Shown: positions 41,471-50,400 of the stretch, in pieces
How the letters are laid out: each line of letters begins with the position of its first letter
Numbering within the stretch: position 1 is the stretch's first letter
Source: Acidobacteriota bacterium
Lineage (GTDB): Bacteria; Acidobacteriota; Terriglobia; Terriglobales; Acidobacteriaceae
Length of the DNA: 64,000 nucleotides
Assembly: GCA_013289765.1 (NCBI GenBank)
Contig: JABCZI010000002.1
Coordinates: forward strand, 555,450-619,449
Direction of reading: 5' to 3'
Translations under genes and position numbers: made by a program
The notes under the pieces: model-generated
What the model was told of the DNA's origin: nothing
Seen by the model: only the letters and a program-made list of their open reading frames with translations
Databases searched by the model: none

Positions 41471-42553
41471 TTAGTGGGCCGGCTCCGGAGGGAAGTACCC
41501 GCTCTTGGTACGAACCGTCAGCTTGCTGTAGCCCGGGGCATGCGCCTCAACTCTTACCGACTGATATCCCGGTTTTGCGTTCTGATTGCGCGGCTTATAG
41601 GCCAGCATGTACTGGCTACGGATGTCATGGGCGACGGTTCGCGTAATGTTATCCACCTGATCCAGCGTGTCGGGGAAGTAGGCAACGCCGCCGGTTCCTG
41701 CGGCCAAGTGTTGCAATGCTTCCTGGCCTGAGCTGTGCAGCCCTCCCCCGAGTAAGCCAACCGCATAGAGCGTTGGACCATTCGCCTGCTGCAGCCGGCG
41801 CGAGGCTTCCTGTAGCGTCTCCTGGCTCATGTTGTCTTGCCCATCAGTGATGACCAGCAGCACTTTCTTTTCCAGGTGGGGATTGTTGTTGAGGTGCACA
41901 GCCGAGGCGACAATAGCGTCATACAAGGCGGTGCTTCCCTTCGCGGAAACCTGGTGCAACGCGGCCTGCAACAGGTTTAGATCGCCAGTGAAATCCTGAT
42001 CCAGGTAATACTTCTGGCTGAAATTCACGACAAAAATTTCATCTCGCGGATTGCTGGCGCGGATAAGATTCAAGACCGCCTGATTCACCTTTTCCCGCTT
42101 ATCGCGCATCGAGCCGGAGTTGTCCACCACTATTCCCATCGCTACCGGAACATCCTCCCTGCGGAATGAGGTGATGGGCTGCAGTGACCCGTCGTCGTAG
42201 ACGGTGAAAGCGTTTTTATCCAAGCCGGGAACCATGTGTCGTTCCTCGTCATAGACGGTGGCATGCAGAACAACTTCTTGCACCTGCTTCTTGAAAACAA
42301 ACATGCCGCCCTGATCATTTCCGCTGGGTTCTGGACTGATGGGTTCTTGCGCCCCCGGAGGGTTTTGCGAACCTGAATTATCCGTAGTCGAAGGTGCTTG
42401 CTGAGGAGAGGAACCTGTTCCGCTAGCAGCGGGAGGGGGAGGAGTGGAGCCTGGCACAGGGTTTTGAGCCGAGGCGCCTGGAATCACAAATATAGTTATC
42501 GAAATCCCGATAAACAGAATAAGGCCAAACGACCAGGACGCGGCTGAACGCAT
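41471..42553 (-). CDS. Exported VWA-domain protein (Acidobacteria VWFA-related type)
   Basis: A signal peptide (FGLILFIGISITIFVIPGASA) and a Pro/Gly/Ser/Gln-rich linker (to about residue 85) precede a von Willebrand factor A domain. Its metal-ion-dependent adhesion motif is DNSGSM, and the beta-strand VLLVITDGQDN is also typical. Such VWA proteins are abundant in Acidobacteria and mediate metal-dependent protein binding in the envelope; the partner is unknown. I moved the start from 42583 to the ATG at 42553 because GGAGG lies six bases upstream. The gene is convergent with the regulator at 40753 and divergent from the one at 42797. Confidence 0.87.
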   Translation of the reverse strand: MRSAASWSFGLILFIGISITIFVIPGASAQNPVPGSTPPPPAASGTGSSPQQAPSTTDNSGSQNPPGAQEPISPEPSGNDQGGMFVFKKQVQEVVLHATVYDEERHMVPGLDKNAFTVYDDGSLQPITSFRREDVPVAMGIVVDNSGSMRDKREKVNQAVLNLIRASNPRDEIFVVNFSQKYYLDQDFTGDLNLLQAALHQVSAKGSTALYDAIVASAVHLNNNPHLEKKVLLVITDGQDNMSQETLQEASRRLQQANGPTLYAVGLLGGGLHSSGQEALQHLAAGTGGVAYFPDTLDQVDNITRTVAHDIRSQYMLAYKPRNQNAKPGYQSVRVEAHAPGYSKLTVRTKSGYFPPEPAH

Positions 42554-42796
42554 GGAAATCCCTCCACCATGATTGGATGCCATATTCGGGCGGATGGAAG
42601 CCGTCCCACGGTTCCGGTCAAAGGAGATTTAATGAGTACGTCGCACCCTTAAAAGTGTCATTTGTGTGAATAAGTTAGGTTCTCGAAGATCTTTTTGCAA
42701 CCGATGCTGGCGATTGATGCAACCTATCTTTCATACAAAGTGTTTCCGGCGGAAATCTCCGCCGACCTTCTGGTTGGCTCTAAAGGGAGTAGAGTT

Positions 42797-43450
42797 GTGG
42801 GCGCTCTTCGAATCCTTGTTGCGGATGATCACGAGGTCGCGAGGCAAGGCATTCGTTCTCTACTTGAATCCCACGCGGGATGGGAAGTTTGCGCCGAGGC
42901 CAAAGATGGCCGCGAAGCGGTCGAGGGCGCCACTAGGTTTAAACCTGACATTCTCCTGCTCGACATCGGCATGCCCAACCTGAACGGCTTGGATGCGGCG
43001 CGACAAATCCTCGCCATGATGCCTGAGGCCCGCATTCTGATCCTCACGATACATGACTCGGAACAGGTAGTACGAGAAGTACTGTCGTCAGGCGCTAAGG
43101 GTTTTTTGTTAAAGTCGGACGCCGGCCGGGACCTATTGGCTGCAGTGGAAGCGTTGCAACATCGGCGAACCTTTTTTACTCCAAAAGTGGCGCAGATGAT
43201 GCTGGATGGCTACCTGCGCCCCCACGCGGAGAGCGACCCTAGTGGCCAGTGCGTGCTGACGCCGCGGGAGCGCGAAGTAATTCAACTGGTGGCCGAAGGC
43301 AGAACTACGAAAGAGATTGCCGCTGCCCTAAGCCTGAGCGTGAAGACCGCAGAAACTCATCGCACTAATCTCATGCGCAAACTCGACCTGCACTCGGTCG
43401 CAGATCTCACGCTCTATGCGGTACGGAATGGGATCGTGCAAATCTACTGA
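42797..43450 (+). CDS. NarL/FixJ-family response regulator (REC + LuxR HTH)
   Basis: The receiver begins LRILVADDHEVARQGI, with the phospho-acceptor in LLLDIGMPNLNG and Lys in FLLKSD. The HTH domain follows (TPREREVIQLVAEGRTTKE, SVKTAETHRTNLMRKL). It is paralogous to the regulator at 40753. The GTG at 42797, eight bases after GGAG, gives a 217-residue protein of normal length; the open frame further upstream is not protein-like. It is followed by small stress-type genes (lmo0937-like, CsbD), which it may control (inference). A 6-bp hairpin (GGCTAC-CTA-GTAGCC, 43491-43505) lies downstream and could be a weak terminator. Confidence 0.92.
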   Translation: MGALRILVADDHEVARQGIRSLLESHAGWEVCAEAKDGREAVEGATRFKPDILLLDIGMPNLNGLDAARQILAMMPEARILILTIHDSEQVVREVLSSGAKGFLLKSDAGRDLLAAVEALQHRRTFFTPKVAQMMLDGYLRPHAESDPSGQCVLTPREREVIQLVAEGRTTKEIAAALSLSVKTAETHRTNLMRKLDLHSVADLTLYAVRNGIVQIY

Positions 43451-43624
43451 GTGAGCCACCTTGCTGCTGTTCTCGTCTGGCGCCAACTGCCGGCTACCTA
43501 GTAGCCGCGCCATTGCATAAAGCGACAATGCATAGCGAATAGGGCTTTTACTGGATAGCTACGGGCCAGGACCACCTCTACACTCGCCTGGATAGTTGAA
43601 TACGACATTCTGAAGGGAGTGCCA

Positions 43625-43777
43625 ATGCTCTGGACTATAGCTGTTTTGCTGTTGATCCTCTGGCTGCTGGGCATGGTCAGCTCGTACACACTTGGTGGAT
43701 TCATTCACATTCTGCTGGTCTTGGCCGTGATTGCGGTTTTGATCCGCCTGATCCAAGGTCGAAGTCCCGCGCTCTGA
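43625..43777 (+). CDS. lmo0937-family small membrane protein
   Basis: This 50-residue protein reads MLWTIAVLLLILWLLG, then SSYTLGGFIHILLVLAVIAV and finally RLIQGR. That is the signature of the lmo0937 (DUF5670) family, two hydrophobic helices joined by a Gly-Gly turn. The family is often induced by stress and its function is unknown. The start ATG follows GGGAG five bases upstream. It precedes the CsbD gene by 76 bases on the same strand, a common pairing. Confidence 0.85.
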   Translation: MLWTIAVLLLILWLLGMVSSYTLGGFIHILLVLAVIAVLIRLIQGRSPAL

Positions 43778-43853
43778 TTTAAGGGGTGGGTGAAAGTGTG
43801 GGAGCGCATCCTGCATCCATTTCAAATTCATATAAACCTCAGGAGGAAATAAA

Positions 43854-44111
43854 ATGAATAAAGATCAAGTGGAAGGCAAAGTGAAAGATGTCGCAGGTCG
43901 TGTTGAGCGCCAGGCGGGCGAATGGACAGGAAATAAAGAAGCCGAGGCTCGCGGCGCCGCCAAGCAAGTTGAGGGTAAGGTGCAAGGTGCTTGGGGCGAC
44001 GTGAAAGATGCCGGACAAAAAGCGGCTGACAAGGCTAAGAGCAATAGGCCGACCGACGAAACGGCTGAAGTGGAAAAAGAAGAAGACAATCGCTCGCGCA
44101 AAGCGAGCTAA
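43854..44111 (+). CDS. CsbD-family general stress protein
   Basis: The protein has the CsbD motif at its start (MNKDQVEGKVKDVAGR, then GEWTGNKEAEARG) and a second amphipathic segment (QVEGKVQGAWGDVKDAGQKA). It is a small, charged, alpha-helical protein of 85 residues. CsbD proteins are produced under stress in many bacteria, and a precise mechanism is not known. The ATG has an excellent AGGAGG ribosome site. It follows the lmo0937-like gene and is followed by a 391-base gap. Confidence 0.93.
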   Translation: MNKDQVEGKVKDVAGRVERQAGEWTGNKEAEARGAAKQVEGKVQGAWGDVKDAGQKAADKAKSNRPTDETAEVEKEEDNRSRKAS

Positions 44112-44502
44112 CTGCAGTTTGGGGCGTGCGGGGCTGCGTCATCGCTGGTAGGCCACGGATTGACTCAGTCCAGCGACGCCTGGGATCAAGGGAAGGTTCG
44201 AATGACGTGCTTTCATGGGCGCGGGTTATCGAACCTTCCTGCCCGAATCTTCCCTCTACATCCTCACCGACAGATCAGCCTTTGCAATTGTGATAATCAG
44301 AGCTCCGGCCAACCGAAGGAGATTGAGGGTTGCACTTGCAGTGGGGATTTCTTCGAGTGACCTTACATCTATTGACCTGACCAAGTAGGTGTAACTATCG
44401 CCCACCTACCGGGAGTCCACAGTATTGCTGGTACGAGAGGAGCACTTTAAAGTCGCACAGTACGTTGAACTTCTCGAACAATAGAAAGTCGGAGCTTCTG
44501 AA
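44112..44502. other. 391-base region without a supported gene
   Basis: No gene or RNA could be supported here. A GTACGAGAGGA stretch near 44433 resembles the sarcin-ricin loop of 23S rRNA, but no flanking rRNA sequence is present, so it is a chance match. A reverse-complement ACAGTATT lies near 44419, matching the AATACTGT sites at 45053 and 45092. Short ORFs here are not protein-like. Confidence 0.3.
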
Positions 44503-44748
44503 ATGCCGCACAAGATGACATCCTCCCACATTGAAACCCAACGCCCACCCTCTCCCGATGATTTGAAGCGACTGTTCGAATCTGCCGTTTGCGAAATTCA
44601 CCAGGCAGATGTGACGTCCGGGAAGAAGCTGCAGTACCGAGCCCCGATTGTCTCCCGCGCAAGAATGCTGGGGCTTTCCCAAGCGGGCGCGGAGAAACGT
44701 GCCCTTTCAGACGCGGCCCGAGCATTGGCCCAGTTGTGGAAAGTTTGA
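44503..44748 (+). CDS. Small hypothetical soluble protein
   Basis: The 81-residue product has a charged, helical profile (PDDLKRLFESAVCEIHQAD) and no recognised motif, signal or membrane segment. Its ATG has no strong ribosome-binding site. It is convergent with the gene at 44760-45005 and the two stops are 11 bases apart, which fits two real genes. I cannot assign a function; it may be a small stress or regulatory protein, as its neighbours are. Confidence 0.5.
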   Translation: MPHKMTSSHIETQRPPSPDDLKRLFESAVCEIHQADVTSGKKLQYRAPIVSRARMLGLSQAGAEKRALSDAARALAQLWKV

Positions 44749-44759
44749 TTTCCTGAGGC

Positions 44760-45005
44760 CTAAGCCGCAGCGCGGAACTCCAGACAGTTCTGCAGGGCAC
44801 GCAGGGCGTAAAGGGCATCGTCCAACGCTTGATCCTCTTCGATTGTGTCGGCGCCAGCAGAAAAGAGCTCGCGGGCCCGAGCGATGATGGCCTTCTCCGC
44901 TTCGGCAATTCGGTCCGGGATACGATTTTTGTCCGTCTCAAACAGAGCGGCAGTGTAAAGCTCGCGCCAGCCATGCAAGAGCGTTTGGGGGGATTGGCTT
45001 GTCAT
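44760..45005 (-). CDS. Small helical protein of unknown function (conserved-looking)
   Basis: From an ATG at 45005 with AGAGG upstream, this 81-residue protein has a regular amphipathic helical pattern (HGWRELYTAALFETDKNRIP, ERIAEAEKAIIARARELF-like phasing, then DALYALRALQNCLEF). This layout is typical of small, uncharacterised proteins I associate with Acidobacteria, but I cannot name a family. The longer reading from 45152 adds 49 residues that are not protein-like. The upstream region carries two copies of AATACTGTAGT. Confidence 0.6.
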   Translation of the reverse strand: MTSQSPQTLLHGWRELYTAALFETDKNRIPDRIAEAEKAIIARARELFSAGADTIEEDQALDDALYALRALQNCLEFRAAA

Positions 45006-45052
45006 AGAAACCTCTAGGTGCGTGGCGGTTTTACTGCAAGGATTGGAATGAA

Positions 45053-45102
45053 AATACTGTAGTGAGTTTCCACGAAATGCGCTATACGGTGAATACTGTA
45101 GT
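45053..45102. promoter_or_regulatory. Direct repeat of AATACTGTAGT upstream of two leftward genes
   Basis: AATACTGTAGT occurs at 45053-45063 and 45092-45102 in the same orientation, 39 bases apart centre to centre. The spacing is close to four helical turns, and the copies lie just upstream of the small gene starting at 45005. A shorter copy of the core on the opposite strand occurs at about 44419. They may be operator half-sites; the pattern is short enough to be chance. Confidence 0.3.
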
Positions 45103-45180
45103 TGACCGCAAGTGGAACAAAAAAATGGAAGGGACTTTGCAATCCCCTCCATCTAAAGTAGTTGCTCTCGAAGCTTTAGT

Positions 45181-45729
45181 TTACGCTGCGTTTTTGGATT
45201 TGGAACGACCTTCATTGGAACCAGTCGCACCCCGTCCATGACCTTCTGACGCCTTCGGATTGATCTCCTCGGCAAGCTGCATCAGCTTCTCATCGGCCTG
45301 CTTTTCTTCCTGCAGCGTCTGCTCTAGTAACGAAACATGCTCGGTCTCGCCCAGCAATTCCGCAAAGGCACGGACAGTTCCGTAGCCTGCCATTTCGTAA
45401 TGCTCGACCCGCTGGGCGGCACCAATGATGGCCGCGTCTTTCACTTCGTCGGAATAGTCTTCGTTTATGGTCTCCGATCCTTCTTTGACCAGACCTTCCA
45501 TGCCCAAACACTTCTTGCCCGACGCCTTCTCTCCCAGCTGTTCGAAAATCTGTTCCAGGCGAGAAACATGTTCTGAAGTTTGCCGCAAGTGTTCCTGGAA
45601 GGCTTCCCTCAGTTGGTCATTGGAGGCGGCTTTGGCCATCTTCGGCAAAGCCTTTACCAGTTGTGTCTCCGCATTGTAAAGATCCCTAAGTTCGTCAACA
45701 TACAGCTCTTGCAGTGAGCTTTTCTCCAC
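45181..45729 (-). CDS. Ferritin-like DUF892 (YciE/YciF) family protein
   Basis: The protein has the four-helix DUF892 pattern: LQELYVDELRDLYNAETQLV at the start, then HLRQTSEHVSRLEQIFEQLG, a VEHYEMAGYGTVRAFAELLG helix, and VSLLEQTLQEEKQADEKL. The Glu/His positions could bind two metals as in ferritin-like proteins. DUF892 proteins are stress-induced, and their metal and reaction are not established. The C-terminal tail is Lys/Ser/Ala rich. Start is a GTG after a strong AGGAGG site. It groups with the CsbD and lmo0937-like genes. Confidence 0.92.
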   Translation of the reverse strand: MEKSSLQELYVDELRDLYNAETQLVKALPKMAKAASNDQLREAFQEHLRQTSEHVSRLEQIFEQLGEKASGKKCLGMEGLVKEGSETINEDYSDEVKDAAIIGAAQRVEHYEMAGYGTVRAFAELLGETEHVSLLEQTLQEEKQADEKLMQLAEEINPKASEGHGRGATGSNEGRSKSKNAA

Positions 45730-45961
45730 GTTGTATTCCTCCTAAGTAGCGTGATGTCTTGCTTTCATCAGATTTCTGAGCGCTTTTTCGAAAGTAGTGC
45801 GCCGACGCGAGGATGGAAATACCCCGGACTCCGTACAAAGCAAGAATTGAAGACCCAAGGAAAGGGATGCGGGAGGCAAGTCCCAACGGAAAGGGGCGTA
45901 ATCGCCGACGTATGTTCTGCTCAGACAGTGCGCACCAGCGAAACTCTCCGCCTTCGCTCAG

Positions 45962-46843
45962 TCAAGGTCTTGTTTTGGCAATTTCGGGGAGGACTTCTTG
46001 TTCTTTCTCTTTCTTTGGCGGGCCACCCAGGTGGTATTCCGTAAGGCCGTCGCGGAGGAAGGTGAAGGCATCTTCGGGAGTGTCGACGAACTTGAAGAGG
46101 TTGAGGTCCTCGGGGGAGACGGTGCCGGCGTCGACGAAGGCCTGGAAATTCATGATGCGGTGCCAGTATTCGCTGCCGTAGATCACGACGAGAATTTTCT
46201 TGGCGAGTTTGTCGGTTTGGGCGAGGGTGAGGATTTCAAAGAGCTCGTCGATGGTGCCGAAGCCGCCAGGAAAGATCACGAGTGCTTTGGCGAGATAGGC
46301 GAACCAGAACTTGCGCATGAAGAAATAGTGAAACTCGAAATTGAGCGATGGGGTGATGTAGGAATTGGGATTCTGTTCGAAAGGGAGATTGATGTTAAGG
46401 CCGATGCTTTTGCCTCCGGCTTCGTGCGCGCCGAGGTTGGCGGCTTCCATGATGCCGGGGCCGCCCCCGGTGGTGACGACGAAGCGGCGGCGGCGGGCCG
46501 GAATTTGAATCGACCACTCGGTTAGAAGGTGAGCCAGGCGGCGGGCATCCTCATAATAACGGGCCATCTCGACGGCGGCGAGGGCGCGCTTTAATTCCTT
46601 CTCTTGGTCCGCGGGAGCCGCCTTTGCGGTATTTTTTAGGGCGGCAAGATTTTTTTTGGCCGCATCCTCTCCTTCGAAACGGGCCGAGCCGAAAAAGACG
46701 ACGGTGTCCTGTATCTGTTCGCGGCGAAAACGCGAGAGCGGCTCCTGATATTCGGCGAGGATGCGAAGAATGCGTCCGTCTGGACTGTTAATGAATTGAT
46801 GATTCTCGTAGGCGAGGGGCGCCGGTTTCAGCTTGTCGATCAT
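45962..46843 (-). CDS. LOG-family protein (TIGR00730, Rossmann fold)
   Basis: The key motifs of the LOG/'lysine decarboxylase-like' family are present: FVVTTGGGPGIMEAANLGAH (GGGxGxMEA) and FPGGFGTIDELFE (PGGxGTxxE). Family members of the LOG type release free cytokinin-like bases from nucleoside monophosphates, but most bacterial members are annotated only by fold and may be nucleotide phosphoribohydrolases. At 293 residues it is longer than classical LOG proteins because of N- and C-terminal extensions. It is transcribed leftward, with a 232-base gap to DUF892, and its GC- and codon-usage look like its neighbours. Confidence 0.9.
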   Translation of the reverse strand: MIDKLKPAPLAYENHQFINSPDGRILRILAEYQEPLSRFRREQIQDTVVFFGSARFEGEDAAKKNLAALKNTAKAAPADQEKELKRALAAVEMARYYEDARRLAHLLTEWSIQIPARRRRFVVTTGGGPGIMEAANLGAHEAGGKSIGLNINLPFEQNPNSYITPSLNFEFHYFFMRKFWFAYLAKALVIFPGGFGTIDELFEILTLAQTDKLAKKILVVIYGSEYWHRIMNFQAFVDAGTVSPEDLNLFKFVDTPEDAFTFLRDGLTEYHLGGPPKKEKEQEVLPEIAKTRP

Positions 46844-46913
46844 CTTATCGGCTCACGTTCTCACTCAGATGCTAAGTTGCGAAATCGAGCATTTGTTTAA
46901 TTTCGAGGCACTG

Positions 46914-47228
46914 CTATTGGTGTTCGTGGTAGTGGAGGGCTTCCCAGAAGCCGATCCAGATATCGAGTAGTCCCAGGCCACTGCATAAACCGCGAAAAAA
47001 TCCGGTGGAGATCAAGGTGCGAAGTGACGGATAAGAGAGCAGGAGGTAATTATCTGTCCACTCTGGGGTCCAGGGCAGGATCACGAGCAGGACTCCGGCG
47101 ACTGCGCTGATCAGGACGAAAAGAAAGACAGAGCTGCGATGCAGCCAGAGATGTGCTGGTTGCGGCGCAAGGGCCGGGGAATCGATGACGGTAGTGGCCG
47201 GCTGGCTTGCCGACGACTGAGCAGACAT
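46914..47228 (-). CDS. Small two-helix membrane protein (hypothetical)
   Basis: From the ATG at 47228, a Ser/Pro/Ala-rich start is followed by two hydrophobic segments (FLFVLISAVAGVLLVIL and ISTGFFRGLCSGLGLLDIWI). It ends with a His-rich tail (ALHYHEHQ). The open frame extends upstream to 47366, but that extra part covers an interspersed intergenic repeat and reads SSRAKRGTL, a well-known spurious translation. AGGTG lies upstream of the chosen start. No function can be assigned. Confidence 0.62.
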   Translation of the reverse strand: MSAQSSASQPATTVIDSPALAPQPAHLWLHRSSVFLFVLISAVAGVLLVILPWTPEWTDNYLLLSYPSLRTLISTGFFRGLCSGLGLLDIWIGFWEALHYHEHQ

Positions 47229-47337
47229 GGCGACACCTTCATCGACTGGCAACTTAGGATCGGGCATCACCGGACGCTCCACTGCAGCGCGCAGCTGGCC
47301 GACTCCGAGGGCGCCACGGAATGTGTCGGCAAAAACC

Positions 47338-47370
47338 AAGGTCCCTCGCTTCGCTCGGGATGACAAGTGT
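47338..47370. repeat. Interspersed intergenic repeat (GGTCCCTCGCTTCGCTCGGG type)
   Basis: The plus strand reads GGTCCCTCGCTTCGCTCGGG followed by ATGACA. A related form occurs at about 63451-63485 (GGTCCTTCGG ... TCAGGATGACA). This is the familiar short palindromic repeat spread between genes in many soil bacteria, the source of spurious SSRAKRG-type ORFs. The inner CGCTTCG/CGAAGCG half-sites form a hairpin. Confidence 0.55.
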
Positions 47371-47413
47371 GCATGGGAATGAGTATTTTAGGGATAAGAC
47401 CCATCGGGCTATT

Positions 47414-50400
47414 TTACGACTTCAAGGGCTTGATGCGCTCGGCAACATCGCGATAATCGATGTTGCGGCCGTAAACCTCCATGAAGTGCTTGAGGGCAGA
47501 GGCTCTGTCACCGGCCGTTTCATAGGCTGCGGCCAGCTCATAGTGGAGAGCCGTCCGGGTTTCTTCGTCAATGCCCGGGGCATTGAGGGCTTTCTGGTAC
47601 CAGCGAATAGCGGCCTCAGGAACGCCTTTGTCGAGAAAGCATTGTGCCAACCAAGTATAAGCTTGCATGGCTTGCGGGAAGGGATGTCCGCGATCAACAG
47701 CCTGGCAGGTCTTTTGCAATTCGCCAATAGCTTCGTCGAGCAAACCCATTTCGCGGAACGCGATGCCGAGATTGTAGTGAGTCTCGGGATCTTCTTCAGT
47801 GGTGGCAGAGCCGGCTTCGAGATCCTGCTTCAACTCCCCAAACATTTCCGCGAGGTCAACCCCGGCGTCCTCAGAAAAGGGCGAGGCCTTGGTTGCTGCG
47901 GAGGCAGAAATGGACGGAGAGACCTTGGGCGTCGCGGGTAATGAAGTCGCGGATCGGTGTGAAACCGTGGGAACACCGGAAGATGCTGCGGCTGCCGCGG
48001 CGTTGCTCGAGACCGGAGCGCTGACTAGAGCGCTGGGTGTCGGCACCGGCCGATGCTGCGCCAGAGGTGCGGCGCCCGGAGTTTCAATTTTAAGTGCAGG
48101 CTGTGTGCGTGCGGCGGGCTGAGCCTGGGGTGCGGACTCAGGTTCGGGAATCGGTGCGCCCTGCAGGAAGTCGTCACCCAAAGAAGCTTCCAGATCGGCG
48201 ACGAACTCACCCATGGGCTCTGCTTGGGACACACCGAAAGTTGTGGGGGCGGCGTTTCCGATGGACTCAAGTTCGGGGTGTGCATGGTGGGCCGGTTGAG
48301 AAGCTGCCGAGGATTGTTCGATTACAGGCTCGGGTTCGTGAGGGACAGCGCCCGGAAGGAAAGTCTCGCCAAGAGAAGACTCGAGGTCGGAAACGAATTC
48401 TTGAAGCACGCCCGGAGCCGGGTCAACAGGAGATTCGTTAACTAGAGCCTCCTCGATAACCGCCGGCTCGGCGTGCTGCACAAGCGGAGCGGGCGCTTCC
48501 ATCACCGGCATGGGCGGCTGCACGGCAACCTCTTCTACAACAGCGGGAGCTTCTTCAATAGCAGAAGAAATTTCGTCGACGGCAAATTCAGCAGTCGGCT
48601 CGCTGATGGAAAATTCGGGGGCAGCTTCAAGCGTGGTCGCTTCCGTTACTGTGGAGTTTGGCTGTAAGGCCTCGTCAATTTCAGCTCGAAGCTTGTTGAG
48701 CGTAGCTTCATCAGCGGTGAGAGATTTAATTTTTGCAAAAGCTGCTGAGGCCTGCTCGGGCATGCCATGCTCGAGGAAGAAATGAAACTCTTCAATGGCA
48801 TCCGCAATCTTTTCGGTATGCTGCTGGGCCGCGGCCATGTCGTGATCACCTGCGCCATCAGTGACTTCACCTGCCGCGGCCTCGGCGGGCAGAGCGTCCG
48901 CTTCGATGGTGATCGCGTCATCCCACTCCGACGACAGGTCGATTTCGGCGGGAGATGCAGGTTCAGAGACTGCGGATGGAGGTTCATCCCTCTGGTGGTC
49001 CTGCTGATCGGCGACGACGGCGAACTCGGATTCCTCAGCCGCCAGCGGCGGAGCGGCCGGCCATGGAGTCGAGGCAGCAGACGCGCCTGAAATTTCCGCT
49101 GCTGCTGATTCTGCTGGCGAAGCTGCGTGCTCGATTACGGAATTGGCGACCGCTGCAGATGCCGAGCGATCTTCGTAACGGTCAGCGAGTTCGCCGTACC
49201 GCGTGGCTTCTTCGGGATGGTCGGCTTCGGAGTAAATATTCTGCAACGTGCGGCAGCAGACGGCAGCTTCGGCGAAACGAGCAGCGCGGGTATGAAGCGC
49301 GGCAAGCCGCTGATTCAGTCGCAGATCATTAGGCGCTTGCGGAATCGCGGACATGAGCGGTCCAAGAGCTTTGGCCGGCATGTTGTAAGAAATGAAAAGC
49401 TCAGCGTCAGTGAGCGCGGATCGAATGGCGAGGGCGACGGCATCGGAATAGTGCTGGTGGATGGAAGGAGCGGTCGCTTCCAGTTCGTCAACGATAACGG
49501 CCGCTTCATCGGCGGAAATGAACTTTGCCGCCGATGATCCCCCAATCTGGCTGACCACCTGCTGGTAATTGTCCATGTGCAGGGGATTGCCGGGCTCCAT
49601 GGCGGCAAGTTTTTGATACAAGTCGCGCGCGCGGGGCAACTCGCCGGCCTGGACTGAGGCATGGGCCAATAACTCGATGACTTCGGTGATGTGAGTAGTG
49701 TCTCCGGCCTTCTGGAAGAGGTCGAGAAGTTTCTCCAGCGAAGCGGGATTGTCGCGTACGTGTCCGATTACAGAGTGAAGATTTTTTAGAACTTTGGCGG
49801 AGTCTTCGGAAAGCAGGCGGTCAGCATGCTGATCATAGACCTGAAGCGCGTTCTCGTATTGTCCGGCCTGCATGAGAGCATCGGCCAAAATGGAAATCGC
49901 AGTGAGGTCGTTGTGTACCGTCTGGAGTTTACTGGCGAGGGTGCCAGCATCCGAGAGACGTCCCATTTTTAGATAGGCTTTGAGCAGATCGCGGAGGCCC
50001 TCGATATTGGAATCGAGATTGGGAACTTTTTTGAAGGATTCGATGGCGGCTTCGGCGTCCCCGGCCTCGAGTTGGTTGCGGCCCTGAATGAGTAACGCAT
50101 AGCTGTTGCCGGGATCGAGCGTGAGCATGCGTTGCAGGACTTCTTCAGCACCGCTCAGGTTGCCCTTGGCGCGCAAAGTTTCAGCGGCGGCGGAAAAGAT
50201 TTGCCAGGCGTCGTTTTTCTTGCCCAGACGAATGTAGACTTCCGCCAGGCGGACACGCATGGAAGTGTTTTCCGGATCCATTTCCAGAATCTTCTGGAAG
50301 ATGCGGACGGCGTTGTCGAGTTCGCCGGATTTCAGAAATTCTTCGGCTACCTGCATGTATTGCGAGCGGGCATCATTGAAGAGTCCCTGCTGGGTGTAGA

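Noticed and set aside
44431..44443. GTACGAGAGGA stretch resembling the 23S rRNA sarcin-ricin loop
   Set aside because: No other rRNA sequence surrounds it, so an rRNA fragment cannot be supported.
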